Shown: positions 1 to 7,503, counted from the stretch's first letter. The stretch is DNA of 8,405 nt from an uncultured Flavobacterium sp. (GCF_946482535.1 NZ_CAMLRU010000116.1:1-8405), one strand, 5' to 3'. Notes: generated by a model not told the origin, from the letters alone. Numbers and translations: made by a program.

Positions 1-893
1 ATTATCAAGGTTGGCAGTTATTGGCCAAACTCATTGAACAACACCAACCCGATGTCATTCAGTGCAACGCCGGCGATACCTTGAAGTTTGCTGTTTTATC
101 CCAAAAAACATTCCGTTGGAAATCACCCATTATTGCCAGAAATGCCAGTATGGTAAGTCTGTATCTTAAAAATCCAATAATAAAATGGATTAACAAGGCA
201 CTCTATCAAAATACCGCTTTGATAGTCTCAGTTTCTGAAAATTCCAAAAAAGATCTCAATGTGCTTTTTCCGGAAACCACTTCAAAAACAATAGTTATCC
301 CGGTTGGTATCGAAATCAATCCCTTACAAGAAGTGCAATGGAAAGGAGGAAGACATGCCCAATACCATATCATCCATGTAGGCGGTTTCACGTTCGAAAA
401 AAATCACGAAAGATTGTTGGTTATTTTTAAACAACTCTTGGCGTTGCAACCTGATGCGCATCTTCATTTATTGGGTGAAGGGCCTAAGAAAAAGGACCTT
501 GAAGAATTGGTTGCTAAGATGAATTTAAAAGATAAAATTACTTTTTACGGTTGGATTTCCAATCCGATGGATTATATTGCCAAAGCCGATTTATTGGTTT
601 TACCCAGTATTATTGAAGGTTTGCCCGGCGTTATTTTAGAAGCTATGTACTGTAAAGTACCGGTTGTGGCTTACGATGTTGGCGGTATATCAGAAGTTAT
701 CGATAATTTAACCACAGGATATTTAGTTCCTAAAAATGACGAAAGTATATTTGTGGCTGCCATGATTAAAGCACTTACCGAAAATAATGAAGTGCTGGTG
801 AAGAATGCATTTGATTTAGTCAATAAAAAATACAACAATAGGGCTATTGCCCAACAGTTTGAAGCCGTTTACCTTAAGACAACAAAGCCCTAA
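1..893 (+). CDS. GT4-family glycosyltransferase, 5' end cut off by window edge
   Basis: This is the C-terminal 296 residues of a GT-B fold, family 4 retaining glycosyltransferase, which would move a sugar from a nucleotide-sugar donor to a lipid-linked glycan on the cytoplasmic face of the inner membrane. The frame is open from base 3 with no stop. A TTG at base 21 is a possible but unlikely start, because the coding frame continues upstream and the usual N-terminal strand and Gly-rich loop are missing; GT4 enzymes are usually 350-400 residues, so about 70-90 residues lie outside the window. The donor-binding half is clear: a GGFTFEKNHERLL segment (visible residues 127-139), LGEGP near residue 157, and the family E-x7-E motif EGLPGVILE (205-213), followed by a VGGISEVI loop. 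No membrane segments are seen. The stop lies 10 bases before the next glycosyltransferase. The family is secure; the donor and acceptor are not identifiable. Confidence 0.93.
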   Translation, partial: YQGWQLLAKLIEQHQPDVIQCNAGDTLKFAVLSQKTFRWKSPIIARNASMVSLYLKNPIIKWINKALYQNTALIVSVSENSKKDLNVLFPETTSKTIVIPVGIEINPLQEVQWKGGRHAQYHIIHVGGFTFEKNHERLLVIFKQLLALQPDAHLHLLGEGPKKKDLEELVAKMNLKDKITFYGWISNPMDYIAKADLLVLPSIIEGLPGVILEAMYCKVPVVAYDVGGISEVIDNLTTGYLVPKNDESIFVAAMIKALTENNEVLVKNAFDLVNKKYNNRAIAQQFEAVYLKTTKP

Positions 894-903
894 AATTTTT
901 ATT

Positions 904-2019
904 TTGGAAAAAATTAAAGTACTACATATCATCAAATCTTTAGGTCGAGGCGGAGCGGAAATGTTGTTGCCCGAAACTTTAAAATTACACGATCAATCAA
1001 AGTTTGAGTTTCATTATATCTATTTTTTACCATGGAAAAATCAAATGGTAGAAGCCATAGAAAAGGCAGGCGGTACAGTAACTTGCCTAAAAGCCAATAA
1101 CAACATTGAGCTCTTTTTGCAATACCCTAAAATTATTAAATATTGTAAAGAGAACAAGATACAAGTTATTCACGCCCACTTGCCTTGGGCCGGATTAGTG
1201 AGCCGATTGGTGCATAAACTCACTAAAATTCCAACCCTTTATACCGAACACAACTTACAAGAACGGTATCATTTTATTACCCGTTATCTCAATAAGTGGA
1301 CATTTAATTCCCAATCGTTGGCGATTGGAGTGTCGCAAGATGTCAGTTCTTCAATCCAAAATGCAATTCGACCCGTGATTGCCTGTAAAACCATTTTAAA
1401 CGGCGTAAATACGGAGAGTTTTCAAAGACAAACTTCGCTGCCAATAAAAGATATCAGGCAAGCGTTTCAAATTGACAAAGAGGCTATAGTGGTTGGCACA
1501 GTGGCTGTTTTCAGATTTCAGAAAAGATTAGACAAATGGCTCGAAATTATGGCTGCAGCTATTGATAAAAACCCTAAAATAAAAGGAATTATAGTAGGAG
1601 CAGGTGTTTTAGAAGATGAAATAAAGGCCAAATTCCAAGCACTTAATTTAGAGGGAAAAGTTTTTTTTGCCGGATTGCAAACCGATGTAAAACCCTATTA
1701 CGAAGCCATGGACATTTTTATGATGTCTTCCTCTTTTGAAGGGTTGCCGATTGCTTTATTAGAAGCGATGAGTATGCAGTGCGCTATCGTTTCAACAGAT
1801 GCGGGCGGCATCAAAGAAGTGATTCGACCGGGTGAAGACGGGTTGTTGGAATCGGTTGACGAATGGGAAAAATTATCTAATGCATTGGTTTCCTTAAGTA
1901 ATCAGCCCGAGTTATTGAGCCAATACCAAAAGCAAGCCCGCAAAAGAGTCACAGAAAGTTTTAGTATAGTGGCAATGGTGAAAGCGTTAGAGTTACATTA
2001 TTTAACTTATAAATCATGA
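904..2019 (+). CDS. GT4-family glycosyltransferase
   Basis: This complete 371-residue GT-B glycosyltransferase of family 4 probably adds one sugar to the same lipid-linked repeat unit as its upstream neighbour, in the cytoplasm. The N-terminal domain opens with KVLHIIKSLGRGGAEMLL (residues 5-22), the typical first strand and acceptor-side GGAE loop. TEHN near residue 114 and SQDV near 144 mark the end of that domain. The C-terminal domain has FRFQKR (203-208, likely phosphate-binding basic residues), VGAG (231-234) and the E-x7-E motif EGLPIALLE (279-287), then DAGGIKEVI. I chose the TTG at 904 because it places the first strand right at the N-terminus and leaves a 10-base gap after the previous stop. 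A TTG at 847 would add 19 residues without family character and overlap the upstream gene by 47 bases. The stop overlaps the next start by 4 bases (ATGA), which suggests translational coupling. The sugar specificity is unknown. Confidence 0.93.
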   Translation: MEKIKVLHIIKSLGRGGAEMLLPETLKLHDQSKFEFHYIYFLPWKNQMVEAIEKAGGTVTCLKANNNIELFLQYPKIIKYCKENKIQVIHAHLPWAGLVSRLVHKLTKIPTLYTEHNLQERYHFITRYLNKWTFNSQSLAIGVSQDVSSSIQNAIRPVIACKTILNGVNTESFQRQTSLPIKDIRQAFQIDKEAIVVGTVAVFRFQKRLDKWLEIMAAAIDKNPKIKGIIVGAGVLEDEIKAKFQALNLEGKVFFAGLQTDVKPYYEAMDIFMMSSSFEGLPIALLEAMSMQCAIVSTDAGGIKEVIRPGEDGLLESVDEWEKLSNALVSLSNQPELLSQYQKQARKRVTESFSIVAMVKALELHYLTYKS

Positions 2020-2957
2020 TAGTCAGAGCTTCAAAGTCTTCCGATAAACCCGCTATAATTGAATTGCTTAAGTTAAGTTTAGGCGAAGGGTTGATCAAAA
2101 AATCAACCGTTGTATGGGATTTTAAGCATGAAGAAAACCCCTTTGGAGCATCGCACGTTTTATTGGCTTTTGAAGGAGAGCATTTGATAGGAGTTAGGGC
2201 ATTAATGCAGTGGCGTTGGCAAATAGGAACCACTTTATGGACAGCCTACAGAGCGGTTGATACCGCTACACATCCCAACCATCAAGGGAAAGGGATTTTT
2301 AAAAAACTTACTTTACAAGCTCTGGATGAAGTCGCCCAAAAAGGAGATTGTTTTATATTTAATACCCCCAATAATCAAAGCAGACCCGGTTATTTAAAAA
2401 TGGGCTGGCAGATTGTTGATGCCATTCCGATAGCGGTAGTGCCTGTATTGGCTTATGTTATTCAAGGGCTTTTTTCTAAGAAAATAGTGTTGTCAAATTC
2501 CATTTCGACTTCGGAATTAGAGGTTATTTGTAAGCAACACAACGATGATTTGTCAAAAAAAAACAGCATCTTTACACCTAAATCGGCGGCTTATTTGAAG
2601 TGGCGTTTTGAAGAAAATCCTATGCAAGCTTATACGGTTATTTCAAAGGATGGCTGGTATGTGGCCATGTATATTAAAAAGCATCGTTTTTTTAACGAAC
2701 TTAGGGTAGTTGAACTTTTAAGTGCCAATCCGAAAGCAGATTATGCTTTGATTAGGAATTCAGTTCTACAGTATGCCTTCAAAAACAATTGTTGGATACT
2801 GACAGTGGCCGATAAAAATTTATTTGGGTTTCGGTTTTTTGGTAAGTTTGGGCCAAAGCTCACTTTTAAACCAATGACACAACAAACCTCATTTATTAAC
2901 AAAGCTCTGGATATTTCCAATTGGAAATACAGTTTGGGTGACCTAGAATTATTTTAG
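2016..2957 (+). CDS. GNAT-family acetyltransferase with two GNAT-like halves
   Basis: This is a 313-residue soluble protein of the GCN5-related N-acetyltransferase superfamily, predicted to move an acetyl group from acetyl-CoA to an amine. In this locus an amino-sugar precursor or glycan intermediate is the likely substrate, but that is inference. The first half (about 1-150) carries the acetyl-CoA loop in TATHPNHQGKGIFKK (83-97; the Q-x-x-G-x-G/A pattern falls at 90-93 onward) and a late GYLKMGW segment (125-131). The second half (about 185-285) resembles a second GNAT fold: WRFEENP (196-202) echoes WDFKHEENP (34-42), and GFRFFGKFGPKL (271-282) echoes the GYLKMGW region, but I see no Q-x-x-G-x-G loop there, so only the first half is likely catalytic. 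The ATG at 2016 overlaps the upstream stop by 4 bases; the next gene begins directly after its TAG. An A9 run (2555-2563) lies between the halves. A FemAB-like aminoacyl transfer role is a less likely alternative. Confidence 0.8.
   Translation: MIVRASKSSDKPAIIELLKLSLGEGLIKKSTVVWDFKHEENPFGASHVLLAFEGEHLIGVRALMQWRWQIGTTLWTAYRAVDTATHPNHQGKGIFKKLTLQALDEVAQKGDCFIFNTPNNQSRPGYLKMGWQIVDAIPIAVVPVLAYVIQGLFSKKIVLSNSISTSELEVICKQHNDDLSKKNSIFTPKSAAYLKWRFEENPMQAYTVISKDGWYVAMYIKKHRFFNELRVVELLSANPKADYALIRNSVLQYAFKNNCWILTVADKNLFGFRFFGKFGPKLTFKPMTQQTSFINKALDISNWKYSLGDLELF
2555..2563 (+). other. A9 homopolymer, possible slippery site inside the GNAT gene
   Basis: Nine adenines run through codons 180-183 (TCA AAA AAA AAC). 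The phase matches the A AAA AAA heptamer known from -1 frameshift sites such as that of dnaX. A slip by one base back would read Lys-Gln-His-Leu-Tyr-Thr and then TAA at 2579-2581, giving a product of about 188 residues that contains only the first GNAT half. This is seen in sequence only. I did not find an obvious upstream Shine-Dalgarno stimulator or downstream hairpin, and the genome is AT-rich, so chance is a strong alternative. Confidence 0.25.
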
Positions 2958-4157
2958 ATGATTGATTTTGTTTTCATAATCATTTTTATACTACTACTGA
3001 TTTTAAACAAATTCCTTTTGGGTAGTTTATCCAGAAAATATTCTTTTTTGGATAAGCCGCTTCTCAATAAGTTGTATTGGTATCACTTGCTTTTTTTTAT
3101 CCTCTATGCTGTTTATGCCAGTTTTAATCCTTCAGATTCGATACGTTATTTCAAAGTTTCTAATAATATTGGAGATGATTGGATAATGTTTTTTGAACCA
3201 GGGACTAAGTTTATAAGCTTTGTTGCAGCTCCTTTTGTACAATTAGGGTTTTCCTACCTTACCATGATGTTGATATTTTCTTGGATGGGCTACATCGGCT
3301 TTGTCTATGCTTATCTTTTTTTTAAGGAAAACATCACCATAAATGTCAAGGTTTTTAAAAGGTTTGATTTGCTTACCCTATTGCTTTTTTTGCCTAATAT
3401 GCATTTTTGGACGGTTTCCTTAGGTAAAGGGTCTATCATTTTTATGGGGTTAATGATGTTTACACAGGCTATTAAATTTCCACAGAAGAGATTATTCCCT
3501 TTGATTTTGGGGGCTTTTTTGGTGTATATGGTTCGACCACACGTAATGCTTTTTATGTTGGTTGGGGTTATGGTCGGATTGTTAACCGGTAGAGATAAAC
3601 TGAAGATGAATGTTAAAATCCTCATTTTATTGATTTCAATGGGGTTTCTTTATCAAGCCAGTACGACTATTTTGGCTGTAGCTCAATTAGAGAATTCTGA
3701 AAATGTGGTTGATGATTTTGAACAATTTTCAGAAGGAAGGGCTTTGGGGCTTTCAGAAAAAGCCGGGTCCGGAATTGATATGAATAATTATCCTTTACCA
3801 CTAAAGTTTTTTACTTTTTGGTTTCGGCCATTATTTGTGGATTCTCCCAATATTCTGGGGCTTTTCAGCTCACTTGAAAACTTTTTATATATCTTATTGT
3901 TCTTAAAAATATGCAGTTGGCGATTTGTGAAATTCATCCGAAAAGCACCTTATTTGGTGAAAATGTCCGGAATAGTTTTCTTATTAACTTCCTTCGCTAT
4001 GACCTTTGTGATGTCTAACTTGGGAATTATCATGCGACAAAAATCAATGGTGATGTATTTTGGGTTTTTTGTTATTTATTATTTTTTAGCGAATGAAAAA
4101 TGGTTGAAAGAACAAAAATTAAAATCAACAGACAAAAACCAATTAACAACTGCTTAA
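2958..4157 (+). CDS. Multi-pass membrane protein, EpsG/Wzy-like polysaccharide polymerase candidate
   Basis: This 399-residue integral membrane protein has roughly ten hydrophobic segments (for example 2-21, 41-53, 99-121, 139-148, 159-170, 180-208, 219-242, 299-317, 335-355, 363-377). Its plan resembles EpsG/Wzy-type polymerases, which join repeat units at the outer face of the inner membrane: a polar Asp/Tyr-containing loop after an early helix (NPSDSIRYF, 57-65), an EPG motif (80-82), a basic motif FWTVSLGKG (150-158), a membrane-edge VRPH (192-195), a large loop at about 243-285, WFRPLF (288-293), and a C-terminal NLGIIMRQK (354-362). Arg193, Arg290 and Lys157 are candidate glycan-phosphate contacts by analogy only. 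The ATG follows the previous TAG with no gap. The gene is paralogous to the truncated gene at 7504, which keeps the same motifs and spacing. Membrane topology is certain; polymerase function is inferred from context and layout, and a flippase or a glycosyl- or acyl-transfer role is possible. Confidence 0.72.
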   Translation: MIDFVFIIIFILLLILNKFLLGSLSRKYSFLDKPLLNKLYWYHLLFFILYAVYASFNPSDSIRYFKVSNNIGDDWIMFFEPGTKFISFVAAPFVQLGFSYLTMMLIFSWMGYIGFVYAYLFFKENITINVKVFKRFDLLTLLLFLPNMHFWTVSLGKGSIIFMGLMMFTQAIKFPQKRLFPLILGAFLVYMVRPHVMLFMLVGVMVGLLTGRDKLKMNVKILILLISMGFLYQASTTILAVAQLENSENVVDDFEQFSEGRALGLSEKAGSGIDMNNYPLPLKFFTFWFRPLFVDSPNILGLFSSLENFLYILLFLKICSWRFVKFIRKAPYLVKMSGIVFLLTSFAMTFVMSNLGIIMRQKSMVMYFGFFVIYYFLANEKWLKEQKLKSTDKNQLTTA

Positions 4158-4159
4158 TC

Positions 4160-5125
4160 ATGAATAGAGGCGCATTAGTCATATCGCTCGATTTTGAATT
4201 GGTTTGGGGTATCTTTGACCACATAGTCATTAAAGACAAAGTGTCTTATTTCAATAATACTTTGTATGCTATTCCTAAAATGTTAGAAGTTTTCGAGCAA
4301 CAAAACATTCACGTCACTTGGGCTACTGTAGGGATGCTTTTTAATGAAAATTGGGACGAATGGCTGACTAATCAACCATCGGTATTGCCCACTTATGAAA
4401 GAGCCAAACTAAATCCTTACGATTACGGAAAAGCGCATCAAAAAAGTGGGTACGACCAATACTTTTTTGCGCCAAGTTTGATAAAAGCTATTCAAAGCGT
4501 AAAAGGGCAAGAAATTGGAACCCATACCTATTCTCATTACTATTGTTTGGAGAACGGACAAACCATCGAACAATTTGAGGCCGACATACAACAAGCCGTT
4601 TTAATGGGTAAAAAATTCAATATCGATTTAAAGTCTTTGGTTTTTCCTCGCAATCAGTTCAATAAAGATTATTTAGATGTTTGTGCCAAAAATTTAATAA
4701 CAACGATACGCACTAATCCCGATGATTGGTATTGGGATACTACAAAACCGGATACATTATTCTCAAAGTTGGCCCGAACCGGAGATGCTTATCTTCCTTT
4801 AGGTAAAAAATCATATCCCATTGAAACAGTCAAACCTGATAGTGTAGTAGGTCAAAAGGCCAGTCGTTTTTTAAGACCACAACATCGATTTAATATGCTC
4901 AATACAACTAGGCTGTCACGCATAAAAAATGAAATAATCCAAGCGGCTCAAAAGGGTGAAGTTTATCATTTGTGGTGGCATCCGCATAATTTTGGAGTTG
5001 ATACAAACAATGCCCTACAAACCTTGCAGGAAATTATAACTATTTTTAATCATTGTCAACAAACTTATGGTATGGAAAGTCTGACGATGGATGAGGTTGG
5101 TAATAAAATAAAATCGCTTTCGTAA
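4160..5125 (+). CDS. NodB-type polysaccharide deacetylase (CE4-like), no signal peptide
   Basis: This 321-residue protein has the NodB homology domain, which removes N- or O-acetyl groups from glycans with a divalent metal. Motif 1 is a variant, ISLDFELVWG (8-17): Asp11 would be the catalytic base, and the usual adjacent metal Asp is replaced by Phe with Glu at 13, similar to the DxE form of some NodB subfamilies. Motif 2 is intact in GTHTYSH (120-126; His122 and His126 bind metal). FPRNQF (162-167) matches the Arg-containing motif 3, and HLWWHPHNFG (270-279) matches the C-terminal His motif. Motifs 1 and 2 are 111 residues apart against about 50 in classical members, implying an extra segment around 60-115. 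No signal peptide or membrane helix is visible, so it probably works in the cytoplasm on a precursor. I chose the ATG at 4160, two bases after the upstream stop; the ATG at 4100 would add 20 residues without family character inside the previous gene. The substrate is unknown. Confidence 0.88.
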   Translation: MNRGALVISLDFELVWGIFDHIVIKDKVSYFNNTLYAIPKMLEVFEQQNIHVTWATVGMLFNENWDEWLTNQPSVLPTYERAKLNPYDYGKAHQKSGYDQYFFAPSLIKAIQSVKGQEIGTHTYSHYYCLENGQTIEQFEADIQQAVLMGKKFNIDLKSLVFPRNQFNKDYLDVCAKNLITTIRTNPDDWYWDTTKPDTLFSKLARTGDAYLPLGKKSYPIETVKPDSVVGQKASRFLRPQHRFNMLNTTRLSRIKNEIIQAAQKGEVYHLWWHPHNFGVDTNNALQTLQEIITIFNHCQQTYGMESLTMDEVGNKIKSLS

Positions 5126-5163
5126 AATAAACTTTTATTCAATTATAATTCAACAGTCAGATA

Positions 5164-6576
5164 ATGATTTTTAATTCTTATGCTTTTGCACTTTTCTTTC
5201 CGATAGTTTTTATCCTGTATTGGCTGTTGTCTAAAAAAAATATCATTTACCAAAATGTTTTGCTGCTTGTTGCCAGTTATATCTTTTATGGTTGGTGGGA
5301 TTGGCGATTTTTGTTTTTATTGGTTTTTTCAACATCCTTAGATTATTACACCGGTATAAAAATGTATGATTCTAAGACAGCCATAGGCAAAAAAGCTTGG
5401 TTTTGGATTAGTATTGGTGTAAATCTTGGGTTTTTAGGTTTTTTTAAATATTACAATTTCTTTATTGATTCTCTGCAGGAGTCTTTAAAAGGCATTGGTT
5501 TTCAATCTAACTTTTCAACTTTAGACATCATTTTACCGGTGGGAATTTCTTTTTATACTTTCCATGGTTTGTCTTATGTCATAGATATTTATAAAGATAA
5601 AATTAAACCCGAAAAGGACATAGTTACCTATTCATTATTCGTTAGTTTCTTCCCATTGTTAGTTGCCGGACCTATTGAGCGCGCAACTCATTTACTACCA
5701 CAGTTAAAAACCAAAAGGTACTTTACCGATAAGTATTTCAGAGAAGGATTGTTTCAGATAGCCATGGGGTTTTTTAGAAAAATGGTCATTGCAGACAGTC
5801 TAGCAGTTTATGTGGACAGCATCTATGGGAATGCTGAAGTTCATAATTCCAGTTCCTTAGTTTTAGCGTCTGTATTTTACGCTTTCCAAATTTATTTTGA
5901 TTTTTCAGGCTATTCGGATATTGCTATTGGAACCGCTAAACTTTTTGGAATTCGACTTTTAGACAATTTCAATTTGCCTTATTTTTCAAAGTCACTAACA
6001 GAATTTTGGCGAAGATGGCATATGTCTTTGTCTTTTTGGCTAAGAGACTATTTGTACATTTCTTTGGGAGGAAATAGAAAAGGGATAAGAATTACTTACC
6101 GAAATTTGATGATTACAATGTTACTCGGTGGTTTGTGGCATGGCGCTTCGTGGAATTTTGTCATTTGGGGCGGTATTCATGGGTTGGTGTTGAGTTTGGA
6201 AAAATTCTCTTTTCAGAAATTAAAAATTAATGATTTTGGTTTTTTAGGCGGAATAATGACATTTGCTATAGTGGTCATAGCTTGGGTTTTCTTCCGTTCT
6301 TCCGATATTCAATCTTCGCTTTTCATTATCTCCAAATTTTTCTCATTTGATTATGGTGTTCCGTTTATAGGTAATATCAACACGATGTTGAATTCTGTTT
6401 TAGTATTGTTGATAGGTCTTGGTTTTGATGTTTATATGTTTAAAAAGAATATTGCTATAGCCTCTTATGGTAGTAGTATAAAAACGATTAGTTTGATTAC
6501 TTTACTATGCTTTTTCAGTATGCTGATTATTTTATTTTACTCTACGTCTACTAATTTTATCTATTTTCAATTCTAA
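5164..6576 (+). CDS. MBOAT-family O-acyltransferase (AlgI/DltB type)
   Basis: This 470-residue multi-pass inner-membrane protein belongs to the membrane-bound O-acyltransferase superfamily. In AlgI and DltB systems such proteins take an acyl group from a cytoplasmic donor and hand it across the membrane for attachment to an exported polymer. The evidence is strong: an N-terminus MIFNSYAFALFFPIVF typical of the family, ILPVGISFYTFHGLSY (123-138), VAGPIER (167-173), FQIYFDFSGYSDIAIG (241-256), the FWRRWHMSLSFWLRDY block (281-296) with His286, and GGLWHGASWNF (322-332), whose His326 matches the conserved catalytic histidine. The C-terminal end FIYFQF is also usual for this branch, so the gene looks full length. 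It begins 38 bases after the deacetylase gene, the widest gap in the window, and its TAA shares one base with the ATG of the SGNH gene (TAATG), implying coupled translation of the two partners. Acetyl is the most likely group moved; the target glycan is unknown. Confidence 0.95.
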   Translation: MIFNSYAFALFFPIVFILYWLLSKKNIIYQNVLLLVASYIFYGWWDWRFLFLLVFSTSLDYYTGIKMYDSKTAIGKKAWFWISIGVNLGFLGFFKYYNFFIDSLQESLKGIGFQSNFSTLDIILPVGISFYTFHGLSYVIDIYKDKIKPEKDIVTYSLFVSFFPLLVAGPIERATHLLPQLKTKRYFTDKYFREGLFQIAMGFFRKMVIADSLAVYVDSIYGNAEVHNSSSLVLASVFYAFQIYFDFSGYSDIAIGTAKLFGIRLLDNFNLPYFSKSLTEFWRRWHMSLSFWLRDYLYISLGGNRKGIRITYRNLMITMLLGGLWHGASWNFVIWGGIHGLVLSLEKFSFQKLKINDFGFLGGIMTFAIVVIAWVFFRSSDIQSSLFIISKFFSFDYGVPFIGNINTMLNSVLVLLIGLGFDVYMFKKNIAIASYGSSIKTISLITLLCFFSMLIILFYSTSTNFIYFQF

Positions 6577-7499
6577 TGAAGTCACTGAAACTATTTTTAA
6601 TTGTTCTTTTATCAGTTCTTGTTATTGATAAAATTGTCTTTTTCGGCTTGTTGCAAATGGATAAAAGAGTATTGGTTGGTGAAGGAGTTGGAAAATTGAA
6701 TCATTTTTTTAAGGTTAAGGATACCACTGAAATTATCTTTTTCGGGAACTCAAGAACAAATCATCATATTAATCCAAAGTATTTTAGCTATTCAAGTTTC
6801 AATATTGGTGTAAATGGAAGAAAAACAGCTTTTAGTGCTACTTTAATACAAACTTTACCAAAAAGAAAGAAGCAAACAGTGGTGTTGCAATTAGATACCA
6901 AAAATATTTTTGATAACCAATACAATGCGGAGGATTTGGATGCTTTAGCGGTTAAATACCATCAAAATGATATCATAAAAACACAAATAGATAATGCCGG
7001 TCGGAATAATTATTTTTCAACCTTTTTATGGTCATTAGATTATAATGGACTTGTGTTAGCATTAGCTTCAAATTTTGTCAGACCAAAGTATGATTATAAA
7101 AAGTATGATGGTTACGATCCCATAAAAAACAACAAATCACAGAAAGCTATTTTTCTCAAAAAGCTTGCAAAAGAAGCCAATGATTTTGAATGTCAAAATA
7201 GGTATCAGATTTCCAAACTGAGCGAAAAATATATAAATGATATTATTTTGTTTTGTAAAAGAAACAACAAAGAGTTGATTGTTTTTACTGCTCCAATTTA
7301 TAAAGACCAATGTAAAAAAGACAATGGGGCTATGAAGTTATTTATGGATTCTAAGGGTATTACTTATTACGATTTTAGCGACTTCTATAATGGTAATAAT
7401 AATCTTGATAATTGGAAAGATGTGGATCATTTGTCCAAAAAAGGAGCAGAAGAGTTTTCAAAATACTTGGCGCAATTTTTAAAGGAGCATTCAAAATAA
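6576..7499 (+). CDS. Membrane-anchored SGNH-hydrolase-like acyltransferase partner of the MBOAT
   Basis: This 307-residue protein has a basic N-terminus and one hydrophobic segment (about 5-26) that should anchor it in the inner membrane with the domain on the periplasmic side. The rest fits the SGNH/GDSL fold: block I FFGNSRTNHHINP (55-67) with Ser59 as nucleophile (Asn in place of the Asp of GDS), block II FNIGVNG (75-81) with Gly78, a TAPIY strand (238-242), and block V KDVDHLSKKGAEEF (281-294) with the Asp282-x-x-His285 pair. The catalytic triad Ser59, Asp282, His285 is therefore complete. SGNH proteins beside MBOAT genes (DltD, AlgX and AlgJ are the studied examples) complete acyl transfer to the exported polymer, so I infer the same here. 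The ATG overlaps the MBOAT stop by one base. Pairwise similarity to DltD or AlgX is not obvious by eye; an esterase role is the alternative. Confidence 0.82.
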   Translation: MKSLKLFLIVLLSVLVIDKIVFFGLLQMDKRVLVGEGVGKLNHFFKVKDTTEIIFFGNSRTNHHINPKYFSYSSFNIGVNGRKTAFSATLIQTLPKRKKQTVVLQLDTKNIFDNQYNAEDLDALAVKYHQNDIIKTQIDNAGRNNYFSTFLWSLDYNGLVLALASNFVRPKYDYKKYDGYDPIKNNKSQKAIFLKKLAKEANDFECQNRYQISKLSEKYINDIILFCKRNNKELIVFTAPIYKDQCKKDNGAMKLFMDSKGITYYDFSDFYNGNNNLDNWKDVDHLSKKGAEEFSKYLAQFLKEHSK

Positions 7500-7503
7500 T
7501 ATA

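Noticed and set aside
847..903. Longer N-terminus for the second glycosyltransferase from TTG 847
   Set aside because: It overlaps the upstream gene by 47 bases and adds 19 residues before the canonical GT4 first strand; TTG 904 fits the family start better.
3091..3391. T7-T8 runs in the first polymerase-like gene (3091-3098, 3316-3323, 3385-3391) as phase-variation sites
   Set aside because: Similar T runs occur in most genes of the window (for example 1661-1668 and 8285-8292) and encode Phe-rich stretches of an AT-rich genome, so none stands out.
4100..4159. Longer N-terminus for the deacetylase from ATG 4100
   Set aside because: The extra 20 residues are basic, have no family character and lie wholly in the 3' end of the preceding gene; ATG 4160 places the first motif near the N-terminus as expected.
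206..4594. Minus-strand open frames at 206-391, 1961-2233, 3311-3625 and 4409-4594
   Set aside because: Each lies within or across strong plus-strand coding sequence, shows no recognisable domain, and has no independent spacing or start context, so they are antisense shadows.
2016..5125. XrtA/PEP-CTERM-type exopolysaccharide locus, suggested by GNAT/FemAB-like and deacetylase genes near glycosyltransferases
   Set aside because: There is no exosortase, PEP-CTERM protein or chain-length regulator in view, and the deacetylase motifs do not read as the DUF3473-associated type; the resemblance is only general.
5126..5163. Possible internal promoter (TATAAT at 5144-5149) or AT hairpin (AATAAA/TTTATT) in the widest gap
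   Set aside because: Flavobacterial promoters usually show TTG and TAnnTTTG elements, which I do not see at the right spacing. TATAAT is expected by chance in AT-rich sequence, and the hairpin is pure A/T with no GC stem, so it is not a credible terminator.
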